From positions 1 to 5,008 of the forward strand of contig DASZCR010000096.1 in assembly GCA_035942915.1 (NCBI GenBank): a stretch of DNA of 5,008 nt. The letters run 5' to 3'. Below, piece by piece: positions 1 to 5,008 of the stretch (position 1 is its first letter; the number at the start of each line of letters is the position of its first letter). This DNA is from DASZCR01 sp035942915 (GTDB taxonomy: Bacteria > Acidobacteriota > Blastocatellia > Pyrinomonadales > Pyrinomonadaceae). The notes beneath the pieces are model-generated. The model was not told where the DNA came from. It did not search any database and saw nothing but the letters and a program-made list of their open reading frames with translations. The translations under genes and the position numbers were made by a program.

Positions 1-32
1 CCCCCCCCCGCTGCTTTTCTGTCTTCAACCTT

Positions 33-72
33 CTTGAAGCCCTCCTGAAGCTCTCCTCAAGTATTCCTCAAG
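33..72. repeat. Four 7-bp direct repeats at exact 11-bp spacing
   Basis: CTTGAAG (33-39), CCTGAAG (44-50), CCTCAAG (55-61) and CCTCAAG (66-72) start exactly 11 bp apart, so each is separated from the next by 4 bp. A weaker related element, CTTCAAC, precedes them at 23-29, and another CCTCAAG occurs out of phase at 139-145. A 7-bp core plus 4-bp spacer is the geometry used by OmpR/PhoB-type winged-helix regulators, which bind head to tail on one face of the helix. The repeat is seen directly; its role as an operator for the downstream protease is inferred from position and spacing. Confidence 0.55.
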
Positions 73-90
73 TGGCCGTAAAGTGTTGAA

Positions 91-108
91 AACAGGAGGT
101 ATCCTGTT
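91..108. promoter_or_regulatory. Perfect 7+7 bp inverted repeat, possible operator
   Basis: AACAGGA (91-97) and TCCTGTT (102-108) are perfect reverse complements around the 4-bp centre GGTA. This makes an 18-bp dyad that could be a dimeric repressor site in DNA or a short hairpin in RNA. The dyad contains AGGAGGT (94-100), which looks like a strong Shine-Dalgarno sequence, but no ATG, GTG or TTG lies at a workable distance, so it is probably not a ribosome binding site. The dyad sits between the phased repeats and protease A. A transcription-factor site is a guess from symmetry and position only. Confidence 0.4.
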
Positions 109-117
109 ACGTCGAAA

Positions 118-136
118 TTTTCTGGAAAAACTTTTC
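118..136. repeat. Alternating TTTTC / GAAAA / TTTTC block
   Basis: TTTTC (118-122), GAAAA (125-129) and TTTTC (132-136) alternate with 2-bp spacers. The central GAAAA can therefore pair with either flank, giving two overlapping small palindromes. A further TTTTC lies at 147-151. The block is A/T rich and could be a promoter UP-like or bent segment, but five-base units of this composition also arise by chance. Confidence 0.25.
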
Positions 137-251
137 GGCCTCAAGTTTTTCCCAAGCCCGATTTCCTATTCTTCACGCGTCAACGGCGACGAGAGAAAGC
201 ACCCGACCAAGTTGAGACGCCGAAATATTTGATTCCAGAAATTAAGGGGAT

Positions 252-255
252 GGAG
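252..255 (+). promoter_or_regulatory. Ribosome binding site of protease A
   Basis: GGAG at 252-255 lies 9 nt before ATG 265 and decides the start. The reading frame could also open at TTG 229 or ATG 250. However, TTG 229 has no Shine-Dalgarno match, and the AAGGGG before ATG 250 abuts the codon. Only the start at 265 gives a signal peptide that opens directly with the expected basic residues (MLKK). Confidence 0.65.
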
Positions 256-264
256 AAAAGAACG

Positions 265-2784
265 ATGTTGAAAAAAATCTCTGCCGCGTTTGTGATGGCT
301 CTCGTGCTCTGCTGCGCCATTCAGACTACTTCGGCCGCCACCCTGAGTCCCACGCTTCAGGAAAAGATTAAACAGCTTGAGAGCACGGCCAGCGTCGGTA
401 CTGTTATCATCGCTTTCAATACGCAAAACGGCTTACAGGAGACGCACCTCGGCCTGTTGCGCTCGCTCGGCATCCTCAAGGGGATTACCTTGCAGCGCCT
501 CGGCATGGTGGCTGCGCCGCTGACGGCCGCGCAGGTCAAGGCGCTCGCCTCGAACTCGGCCGTTCGCTCCGTCTGGTCTAACGACCGGCTCTCCTATTTC
601 GACAATCAGGCACGCATGCTGACGGGCGCTGACCGCCTGCGCGGCGAAGCCGCTTTCACGCGCGCCAACGGCGGCATGCCGGTGACGGGCGCGGGCGTCG
701 GCGTCGTCATCAACGACTCCGGCATCGACGCCACACACGACGACCTCAAACTGGGCAAGACCGTCGTGCAGAACGTTCAGATTGTCACCGACACCGATAC
801 GCTCTCCGGTTTCACGCCGCTCGTCGCGCTTGAGAACCTGCCGAACACGGACTTGAACGTCGGTCACGGCACGCACTGCGCGGGCATCGTCGCCGCTTCG
901 GGTCAGATGTCGGGCGGTCTCTACAGAGGCGTCGCGCCGGGCGCGCACCTCATCGGCACGGGTTCCGGCGCGGTGCTGTTCATCCTCAACGCGCTCGGCG
1001 GCTTCGAGTACGCGATGGCGCACCAGACCGACTACCAGATTCGCATCATCTCGAACTCCTACGGCGGCGACGGCCCCTTTAACCCGGACGACCCGGTCAA
1101 CATCGCCTCCAAAATCGCGCACGACGAGTACAACATGGTGGTCGTCTTCGCGGGCGGCAACTCCGGCCCCGGTCGAGACACCTACAACCCTTACGCCAAA
1201 GCTCCCTGGGTTATCGGCGTGGCAGCGGGCACGAAGGAAGGCGGACTCGCTTCTTTCAGTTCGCGCGGCACTCCGCGTGAAGACCGCCTGACCAACAGCG
1301 ACCCGCTCGACGACCACGACGCGCCGACCATCGTCGCGCCCGGCGCGGGACGTGAGTTCGAGTCGAACGCCGCGAAGTTCACGGCCGCCTACATCTCGAC
1401 TCGCTCGAAGTCGAACCTCTTCTCCAACGGTCTCGACTCCGACTTGGAACTCTCACCGGCGCACATCCCTTTCTACACGCAGATTGTCGGAACTTCGATG
1501 GCGACTCCGTATGTCGCGGGCGTGGCCGCGCTGCTGCTCGACGCAGACCCTTCGCTCTCGGCCGACGACGTTAAATCCATCATCGTCCAGACTGCTTCGC
1601 GCATGCCCGGCTACGAAGACTTCGAGGTTGGCGCGGGCTACATCAACGCCTACGCCGCCGTTGACAAGGTTTTCAACCGCGCCAAGCGCTACGGCAAACT
1701 CTTCAACCACGACTTCAACGCTTCTTACACCGTCAGCGGCCCGCCGGCCGAAAGATTCCACATCGACTACACGCCGGCCGCACTGCCCGGCCCCGGCGGC
1801 GCCAACTCGCGCCCCTTCACGGTCGAAGCAGGCATGAGCGTCCTCGACGTGTTCGCGCGGTTCGACAACATCGCCGAGAGCGGCGACGGCAACACCATCG
1901 GCATTCTTTTGACCGACCCGCAGGGCAAGACCTATTCAAGCGGCATCGCGCTTCCGATTCTCGACTCGCGGACGCGTCAGGTCGTCGTCAAGAATCCTGA
2001 GCCGGGTCAATGGCTGCTCGAAGTGCGCGGCGTGCGTGGTCTGACCGCACTGCCGAACTTCAGCCTGCCGACCTCCGGTGCGGCGCTGCCCGGCCCCGTC
2101 GACATCACCATCACACAGAAACTGTTCACGCTCGCACCCATCGCGGACATTCAGGGACACGCCGCGCAGGCGCAGATAGAAATGGTGCTCAAGAACCGTC
2201 AGATGGACACCTTCATCGACGGTCTCTTCCACCCGGAAGACAACGTCACGCGCGAAGACCTCGCACGCCTGCTCTACATGAACACGGCGCTGCGTCAGTC
2301 GCTCGGCGCGACGCAGAAGTTCTCCGACGTGTCGCCTGAGTTGTCGGCCATCGCTGAGGCCGTGACGGCCAAAGGCTCGACCTTGCGCGACTGGGACTTC
2401 TCGCCCGCCGGGATGATGAGCGCCAACGGCTCGACCTTTAATCCGCAAGGACTCGTCAGCCGTCTCGACGTGGCCGTCGCTCTCGTGCGCGCCCTCGGCC
2501 TCGACGCCGAAGCCCGCGCGAAGGCAGGCACGAACGTCACCGTCACCAACGACGGCGTGACCTACACGCTCACAGATAACGCGGACATCCCCGTTGCCCT
2601 GCGCGGCTACGTGCAAATCGCGCTCGACAAGCAACTGTTGCAAGCCTTCTACACAATGGAGCAGGGGCCGTTCGACTTCACGCCGAAGCTCAAGGCACGC
2701 GTTCGCGCCAACGACCCAACAAGCCGCGCTTTCATGGCCTACGCTCTCGACAATTTCCGTAAGCATTTTGTCGCGGGCAACTAG
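265..2784 (+). CDS. Secreted S8 (subtilisin-family) serine protease with three C-terminal SLH modules
   Basis: This gene encodes an 839-aa exported endopeptidase. Residues 1-24 form a signal peptide (MLKK, hydrophobic core, likely cleavage after TSA). Residues 44-112 resemble an I9-type inhibitory propeptide. The catalytic domain (about 130-470) has all S8 signatures: Asp151 in NDSGID, His201 in GHGTHCAG, oxyanion Asn299 in AGGNSG and nucleophile Ser411 in GTSMATP, so it should be active. Residues 475-612 look like a beta-sandwich of the P/PPC kind (LLTDPQGK; EPGQWLLEVRG at 579-589). Residues 625-831 carry three SLH-like modules, which in known proteins hold the protein to cell-wall polysaccharide. 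Family and catalysis are near certain; the SLH call is good for module 1 and weaker for 2 and 3. The substrate is unknown and is probably extracellular protein. The next gene is a paralogue on the same strand 160 bp downstream. Confidence 0.95.
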   Translation: MLKKISAAFVMALVLCCAIQTTSAATLSPTLQEKIKQLESTASVGTVIIAFNTQNGLQETHLGLLRSLGILKGITLQRLGMVAAPLTAAQVKALASNSAVRSVWSNDRLSYFDNQARMLTGADRLRGEAAFTRANGGMPVTGAGVGVVINDSGIDATHDDLKLGKTVVQNVQIVTDTDTLSGFTPLVALENLPNTDLNVGHGTHCAGIVAASGQMSGGLYRGVAPGAHLIGTGSGAVLFILNALGGFEYAMAHQTDYQIRIISNSYGGDGPFNPDDPVNIASKIAHDEYNMVVVFAGGNSGPGRDTYNPYAKAPWVIGVAAGTKEGGLASFSSRGTPREDRLTNSDPLDDHDAPTIVAPGAGREFESNAAKFTAAYISTRSKSNLFSNGLDSDLELSPAHIPFYTQIVGTSMATPYVAGVAALLLDADPSLSADDVKSIIVQTASRMPGYEDFEVGAGYINAYAAVDKVFNRAKRYGKLFNHDFNASYTVSGPPAERFHIDYTPAALPGPGGANSRPFTVEAGMSVLDVFARFDNIAESGDGNTIGILLTDPQGKTYSSGIALPILDSRTRQVVVKNPEPGQWLLEVRGVRGLTALPNFSLPTSGAALPGPVDITITQKLFTLAPIADIQGHAAQAQIEMVLKNRQMDTFIDGLFHPEDNVTREDLARLLYMNTALRQSLGATQKFSDVSPELSAIAEAVTAKGSTLRDWDFSPAGMMSANGSTFNPQGLVSRLDVAVALVRALGLDAEARAKAGTNVTVTNDGVTYTLTDNADIPVALRGYVQIALDKQLLQAFYTMEQGPFDFTPKLKARVRANDPTSRAFMAYALDNFRKHFVAGN
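2137..2298 (+). other. SLH-like module 1 of protease A (residues 625-678)
   Basis: The segment runs IADIQGHAA, then a helix, then DTFIDGLFHPEDNVTRED and a second helix ending LLYMNTAL. This follows the SLH pattern: F-x-D-[VI]-x-x-H-W-A, a helix, then D-G-x-F-x-P-x-x-x-[VI]-T-R-[AE]-[ED]. The position that usually carries Trp is Ala634 here. TRED at 662-665 replaces the TRAE signature that binds the cell-wall ligand in studied SLH domains. It is the best conserved of the three modules. Confidence 0.75.
2320..2505 (+). other. SLH-like module 2 of protease A (residues 686-747)
   Basis: It starts with FSDVSPEL, the standard SLH opening, and ends with FNPQGLVSRLDVAVALVRALG, the standard second half (F-x-P-x-x-x-[VI]-[TS]-R-x-[DE]). 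SRLD at 732-735 stands where TRAE is usual. A longer loop (about 705-724) sits between the helices. Confidence 0.65.
2572..2757 (+). other. SLH-like module 3 of protease A, degenerate (residues 770-831)
   Basis: A helix rich in Ala and Leu (ALRGYVQIALDKQLLQAF) is followed by FDFTPKLKARVRANDPTSRAFMAYALDNF. The order matches an SLH module, with SRAF at 820-823 in place of TRAE and a few extra residues before it. It ends eight residues before the C-terminus. A set of three modules is the usual number for SLH anchoring, which supports reading this divergent copy as the third. Confidence 0.5.
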
Positions 2785-2798
2785 GCCGTGAGCCTCCG

Positions 2799-2829
2799 GT
2801 GGGTCGCTTCTGTCGGGGTGGCGGCCCAC
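2799..2829 (+). terminator. GC-rich 9-bp hairpin after protease A, possible terminator without T-tract
   Basis: Bases 2799-2807 (GTGGGTCGC) pair with 2821-2829 (GCGGCCCAC) over 9 bp, with a single T-G wobble and a 13-nt loop, starting 15 nt past the stop codon. Position and GC content suit a 3'-end or transcript-stabilising hairpin. No T-run follows, so termination is uncertain. Confidence 0.35.
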
Positions 2830-2843
2830 ACGGACGGTCGCAA

Positions 2844-2891
2844 GGGTTCGGAGGGCAGATTTCTGGCAGAGATGATTTGCCCTCCGAATCC
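2844..2891. repeat. 17-bp inverted repeat (stem-loop) between the genes
   Basis: Bases 2844-2860 pair with 2875-2891 along 17 consecutive positions: 15 Watson-Crick pairs and two G-T wobbles (2846-2889 and 2858-2877), around a 14-nt loop. The core TTCGGAGGGCA/TGCCCTCCGAA is a perfect 11-bp match. This is far stronger than expected by chance in a 160-bp gap. The wobble pattern keeps RNA pairing while breaking perfect DNA symmetry, which favours an RNA hairpin. It could be an attenuator or processing element ahead of protease B, or a dispersed palindromic repeat of REP type. Confidence 0.7.
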
Positions 2892-2934
2892 ATCACGAAA
2901 TCAATCAACAGAGCTACCACAAGACCTGATTGAA

Positions 2935-2938
2935 GGAG
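2935..2938 (+). promoter_or_regulatory. Ribosome binding site of protease B
   Basis: GGAG, within AAGGAG at 2933-2938, lies 6 nt before ATG 2945. This fixes the start at 2945. The in-frame TTG at 2930 overlaps the Shine-Dalgarno itself and can be excluded. Confidence 0.85.
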
Positions 2939-2944
2939 TCAGTC

Positions 2945-4966
2945 ATGAAGAAAGCTATCATCGCCATCACGATGTTAATCCTCGCGGTCACCTTACAGCC
3001 GACGGGCACGGCGACCGGCACGGCAGTCAAGGTCGACGGGGTGCTCAAGAAATATTTCCAACTGCACCCGCTGGCGACCACGCCGGTCGTCATCACCTAT
3101 CGCCAGAAGCCCGGCTCGGCCGAGTTCGCGCGCCTTCAGTCGGTCGGCATCATGAAAGGCTTCGCGACGCAATCGCTGCCGATGGTGATTGCCGACATGA
3201 ACGCGCTGCAACTCTCCAAAGTCAGCCAGCAGCCGGGCGTGCGCAGCATCTACGCCAACCGCGTGATGGAGACTTTTGCAGACCCTGCGCGCCAGTTCAT
3301 CGGTGTCCCGCAGATGCGCGCCGACGGCGAAGTGACCGCGCGCAACACGCAGAATCCGGGCTTCCCCATCTCCGGTAAAGACATCGGCATCGGCTACGTC
3401 GACACCGGCATCGACGGCACGCACGAAGACCTGAAGTTTGGCACGAAGACCGTGCAGAACGTCTCGCAGCCGTTGGCGATGGGCGTCGTCTCCGATGGCG
3501 GCCTGCTGCTCGGCGTCGGCGTCTCCATCTCCGACCTCATTGCCGGCACGGGCTTCGTGCCGCCGATTTACGTCGAGAACCTGCCGATGACGGACGCCGA
3601 GTCGGGACACGGGACGTTCGGCGCGGGTGTCGCGGCCGGGACGGGCGTGCAGTCCGGCGACTTCTACGGCGGCGTCGCCAAAGGCGCGAAGCTCATCGGC
3701 GTCCAATCGGGCGACGACCTCGGTCTTCCGCTCGTCGCCATCATCGGCGCTTTCGACTATCTCGTCGCGAACCAGACGCGCTACAACATCCGCGTCGTCA
3801 ACAACTCGTGGGGTTCGAGCCTCGATGCCGACGCCATCGACCCGAACAATCCGATTAACGTCGCCACGCGCATCATGCACGACCTCAACATGGTGGTCGT
3901 CTTCGCCGCCGGTAATGCGGGCGACACGCCGACATCGATTAACCCTTACTCGACGATGCCTTGGACGATTTCCGTCGCGGCCGGTGAGAAGCACGGCTTG
4001 GGTTCGCCCGCCGGCTTCAGTTCGCGCGGCGTCAACAACGGCGACGGCGCGGACGTGGCCGGTCAGCCCGCCGACGAGACGTTGAAGCCGAACCTGCGTC
4101 CAGACATCACGGGTGCGGGCGTCGATATCAAGAGCACGCGCTCGAAGGGGCCGGGTGTCGTCAGCGTCGCCGGGACGGTTCCGCTCCTTGGCAACGACGC
4201 GACCACCATCGCACCCGCTTTCTTGCCCTTCTACACGACCTCGCAAGGGACGAGCTTCGCTTGCCCGCAGGTCTCCGGCGTCATCGCCCTGATGCTCGAA
4301 GCCAATCCGCTCCTGACTCCTGACGAAGTCGTGACCATCCTGCGGCAGACGGCGAACCCGATGCCGTTCGAGGAGCGGGTCGTGGGCGCGGGCTACGTCG
4401 ATGCGCACAACGCCGTGCGCGCCGCGCTGGGTCTCGGCGCAGTGCCGCACCCTGCGAACCTGTTCCCGGTCGCGGGCGGCCCTGAGATAGTTGACCTGAC
4501 GGGCGACCACTTCGGCTCGGACGCGCAGGACATCAGGCTGGCAGACTTCTCCTACGACGCTGCCAACCGTCAACTCGTCTACACGATTGAACTGGTCAAT
4601 CTGGCGGCGACCACGCCGAACATGCGCTGGGCGCTGACCTCGCGCTTCGGTGAGACAGACATCTTCGTGACGGCCTCTGTTGACGAGACGGCCACGACCT
4701 ATGAGTATGGCCGTATCACGACGCTTCCGACGGGCACGCGCAATCAGGAGACCATCGGCGCGGCCGACTCCGGGCAGATAGCCGGCAACCGCATCATCAT
4801 CCGCGTCTCGATTGATAAGGTGAACGCGGCCGTCGGCTCGGACGTGCTCGGCGCGACTTCGACGGGAACGCAGGCGCAGTCGCAGGTGCTCATCGGCACT
4901 TCCGTGACGGGCGGCCTGCTGCTCAACTCCGACTCGGCGAGTGGCTCGGACTTCGTCGTTCAGTAG
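2945..4966 (+). CDS. Secreted S8 (subtilisin-family) serine protease, paralogue of the upstream gene
   Basis: This gene encodes a 673-aa exported endopeptidase. Residues 1-27 form a signal peptide (MKK, core IIAITMLILAV, likely cleavage near GTA-27). Residues 47-111 are an I9-like propeptide that aligns with that of protease A (GIMKGF; VRSIYANR). The S8 domain (about 133-497) has Asp153 in YVDTGIDG, His222 in SGHGTFGAG, Asn324 in AAGNAG and Ser437 in GTSFACP, so the active site is complete. HGTF replaces the common HGTH, which does not affect the catalytic His. An extra Gly-rich stretch (about 180-200) lengthens the Asp-His interval by 19 residues relative to protease A. After residue 514 comes an unrecognised beta-rich domain. 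There are no SLH modules, no transmembrane anchor and no sorting motif, so it is probably released. The substrate is unknown. Confidence 0.95.
   Translation: MKKAIIAITMLILAVTLQPTGTATGTAVKVDGVLKKYFQLHPLATTPVVITYRQKPGSAEFARLQSVGIMKGFATQSLPMVIADMNALQLSKVSQQPGVRSIYANRVMETFADPARQFIGVPQMRADGEVTARNTQNPGFPISGKDIGIGYVDTGIDGTHEDLKFGTKTVQNVSQPLAMGVVSDGGLLLGVGVSISDLIAGTGFVPPIYVENLPMTDAESGHGTFGAGVAAGTGVQSGDFYGGVAKGAKLIGVQSGDDLGLPLVAIIGAFDYLVANQTRYNIRVVNNSWGSSLDADAIDPNNPINVATRIMHDLNMVVVFAAGNAGDTPTSINPYSTMPWTISVAAGEKHGLGSPAGFSSRGVNNGDGADVAGQPADETLKPNLRPDITGAGVDIKSTRSKGPGVVSVAGTVPLLGNDATTIAPAFLPFYTTSQGTSFACPQVSGVIALMLEANPLLTPDEVVTILRQTANPMPFEERVVGAGYVDAHNAVRAALGLGAVPHPANLFPVAGGPEIVDLTGDHFGSDAQDIRLADFSYDAANRQLVYTIELVNLAATTPNMRWALTSRFGETDIFVTASVDETATTYEYGRITTLPTGTRNQETIGAADSGQIAGNRIIIRVSIDKVNAAVGSDVLGATSTGTQAQSQVLIGTSVTGGLLLNSDSASGSDFVVQ
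4484..4963 (+). other. Unrecognised C-terminal domain of protease B (residues 514-673)
   Basis: About 160 residues with alternating hydrophobic and polar positions suggest a beta-sandwich: RLADFSYDAANRQLVYTIEL, then a strand-rich region with FGETDIFVTASVD and IIIRVSIDKVNAAVG. The Ser/Gly/Thr-rich tail ends in DFVVQ. It does not resemble the SLH part or the beta-sandwich of protease A. Substrate or surface binding is a guess from its position after a protease domain. Confidence 0.5.
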
Positions 4967-4990
4967 AAACCTATCGGGGCACAAATTGGG

Positions 4991-5008
4991 GGAGAGAGGG
5001 TTTATGGG
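4991..5008 (+). CDS. Possible start of a third gene (cut by window edge)
   Basis: GGAGAGAGGG at 4991-5000 resembles a ribosome binding site, and ATG follows at 5004-5006, 38 bp after protease B ends. GGAG lies 9 nt before the ATG, the same spacing as in protease A. Only five bases of the supposed gene are inside the window, so the product cannot be judged. It may equally be non-coding purine-rich sequence. Confidence 0.25.

Larger units (their letters stand above)
1..264. other. Gene-free leader upstream of protease A
   Basis: No convincing coding region lies here. The stretch is visibly richer in A+T than the genes that follow, as expected of a regulatory region. It begins with a run of nine C residues at the window edge. 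It then holds four 11-bp phased repeats (33-72), a perfect dyad (91-108) and a TTTTC/GAAAA block (118-136), and ends in the ribosome binding site of protease A. No clear sigma-70 promoter could be fixed. TTGAAA at 86-91 is a fair -35 but has no good -10 at the right distance, and TATTCT at 167-172 is a fair -10 without a good -35. The promoter is therefore not assigned. Confidence 0.6.
2785..2944. other. 160-bp intergenic region between the two proteases
   Basis: This stretch contains two stem-loops (2799-2829 and 2844-2891) and then a plain A/C-rich stretch leading to the ribosome binding site of protease B. Neither stem is followed by a run of T, so neither is a textbook intrinsic terminator. 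No convincing promoter is visible. Whether protease B is read from the promoter of A or from its own cannot be settled here. Confidence 0.6.

Noticed and set aside
1..9. Run of nine C residues as a possible phase-variable tract
   Set aside because: It lies at the very edge of the window, where assembly or contig-end artefacts are common, and is not within or next to a start codon.
86..172. Sigma-70 promoter from TTGAAA (86-91) or TATTCT (167-172)
   Set aside because: Neither half has a credible partner at 16-18 bp, so no promoter is claimed.
280..318. Lipoprotein reading of the protease A signal peptide (Cys16-Cys17)
   Set aside because: The residues before the Cys pair (LVL) do not fit the lipobox L-[AS]-[GA]-C, and a normal signal peptidase I site (TSA) follows.
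1352..1837. Plus-strand frame-shifted open frame inside protease A
   Set aside because: It is Ser/Arg/Thr-rich nonsense in a second frame. The main frame runs intact through the catalytic Ser motif, so there is no frameshift to explain.
433..2829. Long minus-strand open frames (433-1317 and 1936-2829) opposite protease A
   Set aside because: Same shadow effect: low-complexity R/D/V/H/A composition, no domains, and full overlap with a well-supported gene.
2788..3378. Plus-strand open frame from GTG 2788 crossing the gap into protease B
   Set aside because: No ribosome binding site, no domain, and most of it is out-of-frame protease B. It arises from the GC-rich context.
2993..4984. 663-aa open frame on the minus strand spanning almost all of protease B
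   Set aside because: Its product is Arg/Asp/Val/His-rich without any recognisable motif and mirrors the GC-biased codons of the sense gene. The sense strand has a signal peptide, the S8 catalytic residues and a good ribosome binding site.

Overview
The window is GC-rich bacterial DNA holding two complete genes on the + strand. They encode secreted, paralogous subtilisin-family (S8) serine proteases in tandem. Nothing in it identifies the host firmly: there is no rRNA or housekeeping gene. High GC, GC-ending codons, exported S8 proteases and three C-terminal S-layer-homology (SLH) modules on the first protein would fit a soil-type Gram-negative bacterium such as an acidobacterium (Blastocatellia-like). 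This is an inference, held at low to moderate confidence.

Layout: 1-264 is a comparatively AT-rich leader without a gene. It holds four helically phased 11-bp direct repeats (33-72), a perfect 7+7 bp dyad (91-108) and an alternating TTTTC/GAAAA block (118-136). Bases 265-2784 encode protease A (839 aa): signal peptide, I9-like propeptide, S8 catalytic domain (Asp151, His201, Asn299, Ser411), a beta-sandwich domain and three SLH-like modules. Bases 2785-2944 are a 160-bp gap with two hairpins, one of them a 17-bp stem. Bases 2945-4966 encode protease B (673 aa), with the same signal peptide, propeptide and S8 layout (Asp153, His222, Asn324, Ser437) but an unrelated C-terminal domain and no SLH modules. 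Bases 4967-5008 may carry the ribosome binding site and start codon of a third gene.

The two proteins align through propeptide and catalytic domain, share a distinctive ENLPxTD element just before the catalytic His, and even share a 21-nt identical stretch. This points to a duplication followed by exchange or gain of the C-terminal part. The simplest reading is one protease held on the cell surface by SLH modules and one that is released or held in another way, both probably degrading extracellular protein. No CRISPR array, RNA gene, insertion sequence or recognisable defence or biosynthetic system is present. The points most worth a second look are the SLH-protease architecture, the phased upstream repeats, the strong intergenic hairpin and the unrecognised C-terminal domain of protease B.
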